Assembly: GCA_964393035.1 (NCBI GenBank)
Contig: CAYMRX010000006.1
Span: 186,001 to 250,000 of the forward strand
Length of the DNA stretch: 64,000 nucleotides
From: Tabrizicola_A sp964393035
GTDB taxonomy: Bacteria > Pseudomonadota > Alphaproteobacteria > Rhodobacterales > Rhodobacteraceae
Direction of reading: 5' to 3'
The translations under genes were made by a program, and so were the position numbers. The notes beneath the pieces were generated by a model. That model saw nothing but the letters and a program-made list of their open reading frames with translations, had not been told where the DNA came from and ran no database searches. Each line of letters opens with the position of its first letter. The first letter of the stretch is position 1. This document shows, piece by piece, positions 51,016 through 60,014 of this stretch.

Positions 51016-51801
51016 TCAGGCGGCAAGGCGCCAGAGCGTGGCAATATCGGCGGGCAAGGTGCCGCCCCAAAGGGTGGTGATTTCGGTTCCGGCCTCGCTC
51101 AGGGCAAAGCGGATCAGGCGGCGTTGGTCCTCGCTCATGCGGCTGGCGAGGGCCGCAACCGCAACTGCGCCGGTGCAGGCCCCGAGCGCGTCAAACAGCG
51201 GCACGGCGATGGAGTGAACCTCTGCCTGAAAGGCGCCGCGGCTTTCGGCAAAACCCTGACCGCGCACTTCGGCAAGCCGGGCCCGCAACGCTTCGGGCGA
51301 GGTTTCGGTGCGTCCCGTCAGGCGCGGGATCGGCTGCGCCAGCACCGCCTCGCGGAAGGCTTCGGGTTGGAAGGCCAAGACCACAAGGCCGGACGAGGTG
51401 GCATGAAAGGGCAGAACCTCGGCGTCTTCCATGGTGACGCGGGTCATATGGGCGGTGGAATAGGCAAAGCCCAGCGTGTGCAGTTCTGACCCCATCAACA
51501 TCGACAGATGCGCGGTTTCCCCCGTTTTCTGTGCCAGCGCCTGCAAGACGGGCATCGCCGCCTCGCGGGTCGGCACTTGTGCCTCTCGCAGGGCGGAAAG
51601 CCGCAGCACGGCAGGGCCAAGCCGGTATTCCCGGGCCGAACCGACCTGCTCCACCAGACCGAAATCGCACAACTCGCTCAGCAGCCGGTAACAGGTCGCC
51701 TTGTTCAGATCGGCCAGCCGGGCAAGATCGGAAAGCCCGATCAAGGGGCGTCCCCTTGTGAAAAGGTTCAGCAATTCCAGTGCTTTGGTAACAGTTCCCA
51801 T
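51016..51801 (-). CDS. IclR-family transcriptional regulator
   Basis: 261 residues. The winged helix is at about 1-60 (LSDLARLADLNKATCYRLLS) and the effector domain follows, with MLMGSELHTLGFAYSTAHMT and FAESRGAFQAEVHSIAVPLF. It is divergent from the APC permease, with a dyad-rich promoter between them, and is upstream of the aminotransferase. It most likely controls both directions. Confidence 0.92.
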   Translation of the reverse strand: MGTVTKALELLNLFTRGRPLIGLSDLARLADLNKATCYRLLSELCDFGLVEQVGSAREYRLGPAVLRLSALREAQVPTREAAMPVLQALAQKTGETAHLSMLMGSELHTLGFAYSTAHMTRVTMEDAEVLPFHATSSGLVVLAFQPEAFREAVLAQPIPRLTGRTETSPEALRARLAEVRGQGFAESRGAFQAEVHSIAVPLFDALGACTGAVAVAALASRMSEDQRRLIRFALSEAGTEITTLWGGTLPADIATLWRLAA

Positions 51802-51858
51802 GGCGATCTTGCCGCTTTTCTCGAAATCCCGCTTGCCAGACCATTCCCGGCGCGGTTC

Positions 51859-51913
51859 ATTTCAGTTGACAGAATGTCGCAGACGCTGTCAAATGAAATC
51901 GAACCATCGGTTC
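51859..51913 (+). promoter_or_regulatory. Promoter and dyads upstream of the APC permease gene (IclR control region)
   Basis: TTGACA (51866-51871), a 17-bp spacer and TCAAAT (51889-51894) form a sigma70-like promoter. Two dyads overlap it: TTGACAG...CTGTCAA (51866-51872/51886-51892) across the promoter, and GAACC-ATC-GGTTC (51901-51913) at the expected start site. Either could be the IclR operator. Confidence 0.6.
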
Positions 51914-52013
51914 AAATAACAAACCGACAAGACGGATCACCCGGATCCGCAACCCAAACCAAACAGGAAGGGGAACGTGTAGATGACAATTTTCATGCGG
52001 ATGGAGGGTCGCC

Positions 52014-53450
52014 ATGTCTGATATGGGAGCGCCTTCAAAAGCCTTGCGCCAGAACGCCTTGGGCGTCAGCGCCATCACATTCATGGTGGTTTCGGCTGCG
52101 GCACCCCTGACCGGGGCCGGGGGCGGGATTCCGCCCTCGATGCTGTTTGGCAACGGCGCGGGCATCGCCGGCAGCTTTGCCATCGTGACGCTGATTCTTC
52201 TGGCCTTCTCGGTCGGCTATGTCGCCATGGCGCGGCATGTGAAGAACGCCGGGGCCTTTTATGCCTTCACCGCGCAGGGCCTTGGCGGCCATATGGGCGG
52301 CGGGGCGGCGATGATCGCCATCCTCAGCTATAACGCCATGCAGATCGGCCTGATGGGCCTTCTGGGCGCGGTTGCCTCGGGCACCTTCGCGCAATGGGGG
52401 CTGGAACTGCCGTGGTATGTCTGGACCTATATCGCCATCGCGCTGGTGGCGGTCTTGGGCTACCGTCAGGTCGATCTTTCGGCCAAGGTTCTGGTCGTTC
52501 TGGTGGCGCTGGAATTCCTGATCGTCATCGCGCTGAACCTGTCGATCCTCATCAAGGGCGGGGCTTCGGGGCTGAACCTGCAACCCTTCACCTGGGCGCA
52601 GATCACCTCTGGCACGCCGTCGATCGGCTTCCTGTTCTGCTTTGCTGGTTTCATCGGCTTTGAAGCGACCACGATCTATTCCGAAGAAGCCCGCAATCCG
52701 AGCGTCACGGTGCCGAAAGCCACCTATATCTCGGTTCTGGCCATCGGGGTCTTCTACACGCTGACCTCGTGGCTGATGACCATGGGCATCGGGGTGGAGA
52801 ACCTGTTGCCGACGTTGCAAGGCCTGCCGGACCCGTCGGCCTTCCTGTTCATCCTTGGCGAAACCTATATCGGCGCGACGCTGACGCAGGTGATGGGCGT
52901 TCTGTTCATGACCTCGATCTTCGCCGCCGTTTTGGCTTTCCACAATGCGGTTGCACGCTACAAGTTCGTGGCGGGCCGTGAGGGGCTTTTGCCCGACCGC
53001 GTGGGCACGACCCATGCCGACCACCTGTCGCCGCATGTCGGTTCAGTGATCCAGACCGTCCTGGCGCTGGCTGTCGTCACGCTCTTTGTGGCCAAGGGGC
53101 TGGACCCGGTCCTGAACCTGTTCGTCTGGCTCAGCCAGCTTGGCACCTTGGGCCTTCTGGGGCTGATGGCTCTGGCCTCTTTCGCCGTGATCGCCTTCTT
53201 CACCAAGGACGCGATGGGTGAAAACGCCATGTCGACCAAGGTGTTCCCGGCGATTTCGGGTCTGATCCTCGGCTATCTTTTCATCATCATCTTCCGCGAT
53301 TTCGGCGCGCTGACCGGGGCCGAGGGCAATCTGTCATGGATGCTGCCCTCGCTGGTGATTGTTGCCGGGGTGGTGGGGTTCGCGCTGGCCGCGATGCTGA
53401 AATCCCGCGATCCGGGCCGCTTTGCCGAACTGGGCAAAGGCAAGCTCTGA
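52014..53450 (+). CDS. APC-family amino acid/amine permease
   Basis: 478 residues with about 12 membrane segments. The first carries the family GVSAITFMVVSAAAPLTGAGG, and FAGFIGFEATTIYSEEARNP is the conserved block after segment 5. It is a proton-coupled inner-membrane transporter of an amino acid or amine. The ATG is preceded by GGAGGG. The gene sits behind the IclR-dyad promoter and is followed by a strong terminator, so the next gene needs its own promoter or read-through. Confidence 0.9.
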   Translation: MSDMGAPSKALRQNALGVSAITFMVVSAAAPLTGAGGGIPPSMLFGNGAGIAGSFAIVTLILLAFSVGYVAMARHVKNAGAFYAFTAQGLGGHMGGGAAMIAILSYNAMQIGLMGLLGAVASGTFAQWGLELPWYVWTYIAIALVAVLGYRQVDLSAKVLVVLVALEFLIVIALNLSILIKGGASGLNLQPFTWAQITSGTPSIGFLFCFAGFIGFEATTIYSEEARNPSVTVPKATYISVLAIGVFYTLTSWLMTMGIGVENLLPTLQGLPDPSAFLFILGETYIGATLTQVMGVLFMTSIFAAVLAFHNAVARYKFVAGREGLLPDRVGTTHADHLSPHVGSVIQTVLALAVVTLFVAKGLDPVLNLFVWLSQLGTLGLLGLMALASFAVIAFFTKDAMGENAMSTKVFPAISGLILGYLFIIIFRDFGALTGAEGNLSWMLPSLVIVAGVVGFALAAMLKSRDPGRFAELGKGKL

Positions 53451-53460
53451 TCTGACATCG

Positions 53461-53491
53461 GGGCGCGGCGGGAGACTGCCGCGCCCTTTTT
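53461..53491 (+). terminator. Terminator after the APC permease gene
   Basis: GGGCGCGGC (53461-53469) and GCCGCGCCC (53478-53486) form a perfect 9-bp stem followed by TTTTTATT. Confidence 0.9.
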
Positions 53492-53521
53492 ATTGCCAAA
53501 ATTGCCGAAAGGACCACCGCC

Positions 53522-55009
53522 ATGGCCATCACCCAAGCTGACATCGACCGTCTCGCAAGCGCGCCCGTCGCGCCGCAGAAACTGCTGATCGAGGGCAAAT
53601 GGCTGGAGGGGGAGGGCGGCGAAACCACGGTTCTGTCGCCGATCAACGGGCAGGTGCTGACCACGACCGCCGCCGCCTCGGCCGCCGATGTCGCTCGCGC
53701 AGTGGCCTCGGCCCGCACCGCCTTTGATGATGGCCGCTGGTCGCGCATGGCCCCTGCGGGCCGCAAGGCGGTGCTGCACCGGCTGGCGGACCTCATTGAC
53801 AAACACACACTTGAACTGGCCGTCCTTGGCGTGCGCGACAATGGCACCGATATCGGCATGGCCGTGAAGGCCGAACCCGGCTCCGCCGCCGGAACCTTCC
53901 GCTATTACGCCGAGGCCATCGACAAGGTCTACGGCGAGATCGCCCCCACTGCCGAAAACGTGCTGGCCCTCGTCCACCGCGAGCCCGTGGGCGTGGTGGC
54001 CGCCATCGTGCCGTGGAACTTCCCGCTGATGATCGGCGCATGGAAAATCGCGCCCGCGCTTGCCATGGGCAATTCCATCGTGCTGAAACCGGCTGAAACC
54101 GCCTCGCTGTCGCTGATCCGGCTGGCCGAACTGGCGCTCGAGGCAGGCGTGCCGCCCGGCGTCTTCAACGTCGTCACCGGGCCGGGGCGGGTGACGGGCG
54201 AGGCCCTGGCGCTGTCGATGGATGTCGATGTCATGGTCTTCACCGGTTCCGGCCCCACAGGCCGCCGCCTCTTGCAATACTCGGCGCAATCGAACCTGAA
54301 ACGCTGCTATCTCGAACTCGGCGGCAAATCCCCGAACATCGTCTTTGCCGATGCCCCCGACCTTGCCGCCGCCGCCAAGGCCGCCGCAACGGCGATCTTC
54401 CGCAACGCAGGCCAGGTCTGCGTCGCAGGCTCGCGCCTGCTGGTCGAGGCCTCCGTGCATGACGAATTCGTGGCCGCGCTGTCCAAGGCCGCCCAAGCGA
54501 TGAAACTTGGCAACCCGCTTGATCTTGCAACACAAATCGGCGCGGTAAACTCCGAAGTGCAACTTGCCGGGAACCTTGGTTTTGTTGAAGACGCCCGCCG
54601 CGACGGCGGAGATGTGGTGCTTGGTGGCAACCGCGCCCTGCTTGAGACCGGCGGCTATTACATGGAACCCACCGTGGTCGCGGGCGTCGCTCCCAGCCAC
54701 CGCCTGTTCCGCGAGGAGGTTTTCGGCCCGATCCTCGCCGTCACCCCGTTCCAGACCGAGGCCGAGGCCGCAACCCTTGCCAACGCCACCGATTTCGGCC
54801 TTGCCGCCGGGGTCTGGACCGCGAACCTGTCGCGTGCCCACCGCATGGTCCGCGCCATCAAATCCGGCGTCGTCCATGTCAACACCTATGGCGGATCGGA
54901 CAATACCGTGCCCTTGGGCGGCATGAAGCAATCGGGCAACGGGCATGACAAGTCATTGCATGCCTTGGACAAATATACCGAGCTCAAGACCGCTTGGATC
55001 CAACTCTGA
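53522..55009 (+). CDS. Aldehyde dehydrogenase (PuuC/gamma-aminobutyraldehyde type)
   Basis: 495 residues of the NAD(P)-dependent superfamily. The catalytic Cys C300 is in GQVCVAGSRL and the general base E265 in LELGGKSPN. VVAAIVPWNFPLMIGAWKIA and the C-terminal FGPILAVTPF are also clear. It resembles the broad aminoaldehyde dehydrogenases such as PuuC. Between the permease and the UPF0261 gene, it would oxidise the aldehyde made by the aminotransferase at 49643 or by a PuuB-like oxidase. Confidence 0.91.
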   Translation: MAITQADIDRLASAPVAPQKLLIEGKWLEGEGGETTVLSPINGQVLTTTAAASAADVARAVASARTAFDDGRWSRMAPAGRKAVLHRLADLIDKHTLELAVLGVRDNGTDIGMAVKAEPGSAAGTFRYYAEAIDKVYGEIAPTAENVLALVHREPVGVVAAIVPWNFPLMIGAWKIAPALAMGNSIVLKPAETASLSLIRLAELALEAGVPPGVFNVVTGPGRVTGEALALSMDVDVMVFTGSGPTGRRLLQYSAQSNLKRCYLELGGKSPNIVFADAPDLAAAAKAAATAIFRNAGQVCVAGSRLLVEASVHDEFVAALSKAAQAMKLGNPLDLATQIGAVNSEVQLAGNLGFVEDARRDGGDVVLGGNRALLETGGYYMEPTVVAGVAPSHRLFREEVFGPILAVTPFQTEAEAATLANATDFGLAAGVWTANLSRAHRMVRAIKSGVVHVNTYGGSDNTVPLGGMKQSGNGHDKSLHALDKYTELKTAWIQL

Positions 55010-55086
55010 CGCCTTTACCGTGGCGCAAATATCCCACGGGGTGCGGGGTGTGAAACCCCGCCGCTCCGCCAGACAAAGGACTTCTC

Positions 55087-56313
55087 ATGGGCAATCGCAT
55101 CCTGATCGTCGGCACCTATGACACCAAGGACGACGAGTTGAACTACATCGCCGGCGTGATCCGCGGGCAGGGCGGCGAGGCTTTGACGATGGACGTCTCG
55201 GTTCTGGGTAACCCGACGGCACCGACCGATTGGTCCAAACATGACGTGGTGACCGAGGCAGGCACGACGATTGCAGCCATCATCGCGGCCGAGGATGAAA
55301 ACATCGCCATGCAGGCCATGGCGCGCGGCTCGGCGGCGCTGGCGGCCCGGCTGCACCGCGAGGGGCGGTTTGACGGGGTGCTGGTGCTGGGCGGCTCGAT
55401 GGGCACCGATCTTGCGCTGGACCTTTGCGCCGCGCTGCCGCTGGGCGTGCCGAAATATATCGTCTCGACGGTCAGCTTCTCGCCGATGATCCCGCCGGAA
55501 CGGCTGGCGGCCGACACCCAGATGATCCTTTGGGCGGGCGGGCTTTATGGGCTGAACTCAGTCTGCAAGGCCTCGCTGTCCCAAGCCGCCGGTGCCGTCC
55601 TTGGGGCTGCGCGCGCGGTGGAGCCGCCGGACCACAAAAAGCCGCTGATCGGCATGACCAGCTTTGGCAAGACCGTGCTGCGCTACATGACCACCCTGAA
55701 ACCGGCGCTTGAGGCGCGGGGCTTTGAGGTTGCGGTGTTCCACTCCACCGGCATGGGGGGCCGTGCCTTCGAAAGCCTTGCCGCCGAAGGCGCCTTTGCC
55801 GCTGTCATGGATTTCGCGCCGCAAGAGGTGGGCAATCACCTCTTTGGCTCGGCGATTTCGGCCGGGGCGGACCGGATGGAAAATGCGGGCCGCGTGGGCA
55901 TCCCGCAGATCGTTTCCATCGGCTGCTACGACCTGATCGACTTCGTGGGCTGGCACCCCTTGCCCGAGGCGTTCAAGGATACCCCCGCACATGCCCACAA
56001 CCGGCTCTTGACCTCTGTCGTGCAAACCGCCGATCAACGCCGTGCCTTGGCGCAGCTCATCTGCGCCAAGCTGGCAAAGGCAACCGGCCCGGTGGTGTTC
56101 CTGTTGCCGACCCAGGGCGGCAATGAATGGGACCGCGCGGGCGGGCCGCTGTCTGACCCCGAGGCGCTGGCGGCCTTTGTTGACGAGATGGAGAAATCCT
56201 GCCCGCCGAATGTCACGCTGGTCAAGCTCGACGCCCATATCAACGACCCGGCCTTCCACGACGCCGCCTTGCAGGTCTTCGACGGTTGGCGTGCGGCGGG
56301 CGTGATAAAGTAG
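55087..56313 (+). CDS. UPF0261/Tm-1-like ATP-binding domain protein
   Basis: 408 residues. The N-terminal ILIVGTYDTKDDELNYIAGV and the GVLVLGGSMGTDLALDLCAA loop are the family's ATP-binding region, with a C-terminal TIM-barrel-related half (FLLPTQGGNEWDRAGGPLSD). The fold is known from the plant Tm-1 resistance protein; the bacterial function is unknown, but such genes often lie in catabolic operons. It is 77 bp after the aldehyde dehydrogenase gene, with a GGGGTGTGAAACCCC hairpin between. Confidence 0.87.
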   Translation: MGNRILIVGTYDTKDDELNYIAGVIRGQGGEALTMDVSVLGNPTAPTDWSKHDVVTEAGTTIAAIIAAEDENIAMQAMARGSAALAARLHREGRFDGVLVLGGSMGTDLALDLCAALPLGVPKYIVSTVSFSPMIPPERLAADTQMILWAGGLYGLNSVCKASLSQAAGAVLGAARAVEPPDHKKPLIGMTSFGKTVLRYMTTLKPALEARGFEVAVFHSTGMGGRAFESLAAEGAFAAVMDFAPQEVGNHLFGSAISAGADRMENAGRVGIPQIVSIGCYDLIDFVGWHPLPEAFKDTPAHAHNRLLTSVVQTADQRRALAQLICAKLAKATGPVVFLLPTQGGNEWDRAGGPLSDPEALAAFVDEMEKSCPPNVTLVKLDAHINDPAFHDAALQVFDGWRAAGVIK

Positions 56314-56397
56314 CGCGCATCGTCGGGCTTGCGCCCGCTTTTCGCGCGCCATTTGTCCAAGATCGTCCCCGGGGCCAAAGGGGCACGCCTCCGGCGG

Positions 56398-56461
56398 GAG
56401 TATTTGGCAAGGCGCAAATCCAAAGGCGCCCGACTGATGATTTGCGCCTTTGGAAATACTC
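56398..56461. repeat. GAGTATTT-type palindromic intergenic repeat, copy 3
   Basis: The arms GAGTATTTGGCAAGGCGCAAA and TTTGCGCCTTTGGAAATACTC flank a short variable middle. It lies between the convergent UPF0261 and Rieske genes. Confidence 0.8.
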
Positions 56462-56499
56462 TGCGGGGGTCTGGGGGTGCAAAACCCCCAGGCGCGGGA

Positions 56500-57633
56500 T
56501 CAAGCCGGGATGCGGCTGGCCAGATATTGCGCGAACTCGAAATTCGGGCGTTCGAGGTGGCTGAGCGGGCCGGGTTCGGCCATGTCGCTGAGAAGCCCGC
56601 GATAGACCTTTTCGGTGCAGCCTTTGTCTTCGACGTTCACATCGTCCAGCAGGGCTTTCAGTTTGGCCAGATGATCCGGCGCGTCAGGATCCGCCATCCA
56701 GTCGGCCGACATGCCCATGCCGAACAGCACATTGACATGGCCCGGCCCGTCGGGGGTCAGCGACAGATACCAGAAATAGCCCGGTGTCAGGGTGATCATC
56801 AGCGACGGATAGATCGCCAGAAGCCAGGTCTTGCGGCGATCATCGCCTTGCAGGGTGGTGTTTGACGGATGCGCCAGCGCCAGCGGCACGGAATCGTTTT
56901 TCAAGATCCAGTGGTAATTGAAGGCGTCGCTGCCCTCGGGGCAGAACATGTCTTCCAGCTTGGACGACCCGCCGATGGTGCCGGCATGGCACATGGGCAG
57001 GTGATAGCTTTCCATGAAATTCTCGGCCAAGACCTTCCAGTTCGTTGCCCAGCGGAAGGTTTCGCGGTAGGTCTCGGTATAGGTCGCCATGTCAAGGTTG
57101 GGGATCAGCGCGCGGATGCCGTCCAGCGCCTGATCGGGGGCGGGGGCGTCAGGGTTCAGCGTGACCATGATCCAGCCCTGCCACACCTCACAGCGCACCT
57201 TTGGCAGGGTCATGTCTTCCTTGCAAAAGCCTTCGTTCAGCGTCATCGCAGGCGCGCCGCGCAAGCTGCCGTCCAGGTTATAGGTCCAGGCATGGTAGGG
57301 GCAGACGATGGATCTGGCATGTCCACGGCCTTCCAGCAGGGTCGACATGCGGTGGCGGCAGACGTTGGACATGGCCCGCACCTGCCCATCGCGGTCGCGC
57401 AGCACGATGACCGGCTCGCCTGCCAGGGTCAGCGTCAGATAATCGCCGGGGTTCGGCAGCGTCTCGGCCCGGCCCGCGCAGATCCAGTCCTTGGCAAAGA
57501 CATGTTTTTGCTCCAGCGCCACGAACTCGTCGGTCGTATAGACCGATTTCGGCATCGCACGGGCGCGGGCAAAGGGCACCGAGACGTTGTCATGCAGCGC
57601 ACGGGCGGGCGAGATGCGGGTTGGGCTGTTCAT
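56500..57633 (-). CDS. Rieske non-haem iron oxygenase, alpha subunit
   Basis: 377 residues. The Rieske cluster ligands are C92 and H94 (CRHRMSTLLEG) and C111 and H114 (CPYHAWTY). The mononuclear iron site is in ENFMESYHLPMCH with H211 and H216. The family includes ring-hydroxylating oxygenases and demethylases of quaternary amines (glycine betaine, stachydrine, carnitine). The ENFxESYHLPxCH block and lack of a beta subunit gene nearby favour the latter, homo-oligomeric kind. No reductase gene is visible in the window. Start 57633 has AGGAG. Confidence 0.87.
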   Translation of the reverse strand: MNSPTRISPARALHDNVSVPFARARAMPKSVYTTDEFVALEQKHVFAKDWICAGRAETLPNPGDYLTLTLAGEPVIVLRDRDGQVRAMSNVCRHRMSTLLEGRGHARSIVCPYHAWTYNLDGSLRGAPAMTLNEGFCKEDMTLPKVRCEVWQGWIMVTLNPDAPAPDQALDGIRALIPNLDMATYTETYRETFRWATNWKVLAENFMESYHLPMCHAGTIGGSSKLEDMFCPEGSDAFNYHWILKNDSVPLALAHPSNTTLQGDDRRKTWLLAIYPSLMITLTPGYFWYLSLTPDGPGHVNVLFGMGMSADWMADPDAPDHLAKLKALLDDVNVEDKGCTEKVYRGLLSDMAEPGPLSHLERPNFEFAQYLASRIPA

Positions 57634-57803
57634 GCTGGGCTCCTGTTCTGGCAGCGGTGCCGTGCAAGATGATGCCATAAGGGCGGAAAGGAAATGAAGG
57701 AGTTTCTAACCCTGGATGAGGCGCGGGTTAAGGGAGGACGGTTCGGCTTCCCATGCCGCCGCGCTGATTGCACCCCTGGACCGCGACACGGCCGCCCCGG
57801 AGA

Positions 57804-58175
57804 TCAGCGCTGCCAGTAGCTGTTGGGCTGGCTTGGCGGCAGGATCAGGATCAGCGCCACCGCCGGGCTGATCGCCGTGTGGATGCGCTCATAGCCCATC
57901 AAGCCTTCGGCCAGCGCCGGGGCATAGGCGGGATCGGGGGCTTTGAAGGCCAAAAGCATCGGGGCCGCCCCGCGGGCAAGGCTGGCGGCCAAAGCGCGGG
58001 CGCCCGCGGCATGCAGGTGCGCCAGTGCCGCCGGATCATGGCCTGCGGCGGCCGTCAGCGGATGCACGGCGCAACCTGCGCCGCGGGCGGCGGCCTCGGC
58101 GTCGGGATGGGCCTCAAGCGCCATCAGAAAGGCGTCAGGCTCGGTCAGGGCGGTTGGCAGGGGCAACATGGGCAT
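57804..58175 (-). CDS. Hypothetical protein
   Basis: 123 residues from ATG 58175, with AAGGA five bases ahead; a start at 58196 would add seven residues. The protein is Ala/Pro-rich (ARGAGCAVHPLTAAAGHDPA and AHLHAAGARALAASLARGA) with no domain I recognise. Its promoter region meets the tpa TauR boxes from the other side, and the boxes begin 55 bp upstream of its start, so it might be co-regulated with taurine genes. High GC makes spurious frames likely, so its reality is not certain. Confidence 0.5.
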   Translation of the reverse strand: MPMLPLPTALTEPDAFLMALEAHPDAEAAARGAGCAVHPLTAAAGHDPAALAHLHAAGARALAASLARGAAPMLLAFKAPDPAYAPALAEGLMGYERIHTAISPAVALILILPPSQPNSYWQR

Positions 58176-58230
58176 CGGATCCTTTGGGCCTGTCATAGCG
58201 CGGGCAGGGGGGCGGCACAACCGCCGCGCG

Positions 58231-58286
58231 CTGGACCTAACGGCACGATTGCTCTGGTCCTAAGGCATTTGGCGGCTTTCTAGGAT
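58231..58286 (+). promoter_or_regulatory. TauR boxes and -10 of the tpa promoter
   Basis: CTGGACCTAA (58231-58240) and CTGGTCCTAA (58254-58263) are direct repeats exactly 23 bp apart. TAGGAT (58281-58286) follows 17 bp after the second box, so the second box covers the -35 position, as for an activator. I recall that R. capsulatus TauR binds CTGGAC-YTAA direct repeats at its tpa promoter. Confidence 0.8.
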
Positions 58287-58339
58287 TATGCGTTGGAACC
58301 CGGCCGCAGCACGCGGCCCTTTGCCCATGAGGGGACGCC

Positions 58340-59719
58340 ATGGAAACCTATGCATCCGCCAATGACATCTCGGCCGTGGTCGAGGCCGACAAGAAGCACG
58401 TCTGGCACCATCTGATCCAACACAAGATGTTCGAAACCGTCGATCCGCGCGTGATCGTCGAGGGCAAGGGCCTGCGCGTCTGGGACGCCAAGGGCAAGGA
58501 ATATATCGACGCCGTGTCGGGCGCGGTCTGGACCGTGAACGTCGGCTATGGCCGCGAGTCGATCGCCAATGTGGTGCGCGACCAGTTGGTGAAGATGAAC
58601 TATTTCGCCGGCGTTGGCGGTTCGATCCCCGGCGCCCTGTTCGCCGAAAAGCTGATCTCGAAAATGCCGGGCATGTCCCGCGTTTACTATTCGAACTCGG
58701 GTTCCGAGGCGAATGAGAAGGTCTACAAGATGGTCCGCCAACTGTCGCACAAGGTGCATGGCGGCAAGAAGTGGAAGATCCTGTACCGCGAGCGCGATTA
58801 TCACGGCACCACCATCGGCGCACTGGCGACATCGGGTCAGGCCGAACGCGCTGCGCAGTATGGGCCTTACCCGGACGGCTTCGTCATGGTTCCGCACTGC
58901 CTTGAATACCGCAAGCAATGGGACGTTGAGAACTACGGTGAGCGTGCCGCTGACGCGATCGAGGAAGTGATCCTGCGCGAAGGCGCGGACACCATCGGCG
59001 CGCTGGTTCTGGAGCCTGTGACCGCTGGCGGCGGTGTGATCGTTCCGCCGAAAGGCTACTGGGAGCGGGTTCAGGAGATTTGCAAGAAATACAATATCTT
59101 GCTGCACATTGATGAAGTGGTTTGCGGTGTCGGCCGGACGGGTGTCTGGTTCGGCTATCAGAACTACGGCATCAAGCCGGATTTCGTGACCATGGCCAAG
59201 GGTGTTGCCTCGGGCTATGCGGCGATTTCCTGCACGGTGACGACCGAAGCGGTGTTTGACATGTTCAAAGCCGATGCGGGCGATCCGATGAGCTATTTCC
59301 GCGACATCTCGACCTTTGGCGGCTGCACCTCTGGCCCCGCCGCCGCGCTGGAAAACATGCGCATCATCGAAGATGAGAACCTTCTCGACAACACGCTGCG
59401 CATGGGCAAGCGCACGGTCGACAACCTCAATGCGCTGATGGAAAAGCACAAGGTGATCGGCGATGTGCGCGGCGCGGGCCTGTTCTGCGGCGCGGAACTG
59501 GTGGCGGATCGCAAGACCAAGGAACCGATGGACGAAAAGAAAGTCGCTGCCGTGGTGGCCGAATGCAATGCACAAGGCGTCATCATCGGCATGACCAACC
59601 GCTCGTTGCCGGGGCTGAACAACACGCTCTGCCTCTCGCCCGCGCTGATCGCGACGCCCGACGACATCGACGCCATCACCGGCGCCATCGACAAGGCGCT
59701 GACCAAGGTCTTCGGCTGA
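58340..59719 (+). CDS. tpa: Taurine:pyruvate aminotransferase
   Basis: 459 residues of class III aminotransferases. It transfers the amino group of taurine to pyruvate, giving sulfoacetaldehyde and alanine. The PLP lysine is in TMAKGVASGYAAIS. HLIQHKMFETVDPRVIVEGK at the N-terminus, VYYSNSGSEANEKVYKMVRQ, and LLHIDEVVCGVGRTGVWFGY are close to known Tpa. TauR and Xsc directly downstream confirm the role. Confidence 0.95.
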   Translation: METYASANDISAVVEADKKHVWHHLIQHKMFETVDPRVIVEGKGLRVWDAKGKEYIDAVSGAVWTVNVGYGRESIANVVRDQLVKMNYFAGVGGSIPGALFAEKLISKMPGMSRVYYSNSGSEANEKVYKMVRQLSHKVHGGKKWKILYRERDYHGTTIGALATSGQAERAAQYGPYPDGFVMVPHCLEYRKQWDVENYGERAADAIEEVILREGADTIGALVLEPVTAGGGVIVPPKGYWERVQEICKKYNILLHIDEVVCGVGRTGVWFGYQNYGIKPDFVTMAKGVASGYAAISCTVTTEAVFDMFKADAGDPMSYFRDISTFGGCTSGPAAALENMRIIEDENLLDNTLRMGKRTVDNLNALMEKHKVIGDVRGAGLFCGAELVADRKTKEPMDEKKVAAVVAECNAQGVIIGMTNRSLPGLNNTLCLSPALIATPDDIDAITGAIDKALTKVFG

Positions 59720-59860
59720 AACCGGCGTGATCCAAATGCACCCGCGCCCCTGCGAGACAGGGGCGCGGGTATTCCTTTTCTTCGGGGGGCGCTGCCCCCG
59801 CTCGCATGCGCCGACCTTTCAGAAACTCGAACCGGTGGCGTTCCTGAAAGGTCACCCCCC

Positions 59861-59925
59861 GGAGTATTTGGAAAGGCGCAAATCCGCGGAGTCGTGCTTT
59901 GCATTTGCGCCTTGTGAAATACTCC
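59861..59925. repeat. GAGTATTT-type palindromic intergenic repeat, copy 4
   Basis: GGAGTATTTGGAAAGGCGCA (left) and TTTGCGCCTTGTGAAATACTCC (right), extended by CCCCCC/GGGGGG on the outside. It lies in the tpa-tauR spacer and may end the tpa transcript. Confidence 0.8.
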
Positions 59926-59980
59926 GGGGGTCCGGGGGCTGGCCCCCGGGGCGCTTGACACAGGCGCGTCCATCGGCAGG

Positions 59981-60013
59981 ATAGGTCCAGCCCTATCGGC
60001 GATTTGAGGCCAG
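59981..60013 (-). promoter_or_regulatory. TauR box pair in front of tauR (opposite orientation)
   Basis: On the minus strand CTGGCCTCAA (60013-60004) and CTGGACCTAT (59990-59981) lie 23 bp apart, ending next to the tauR ATG. A TTGACA at 59955-59960 would place them over the -10 and start site, compatible with autorepression. Confidence 0.6.
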
Positions 60014-60014
60014 A

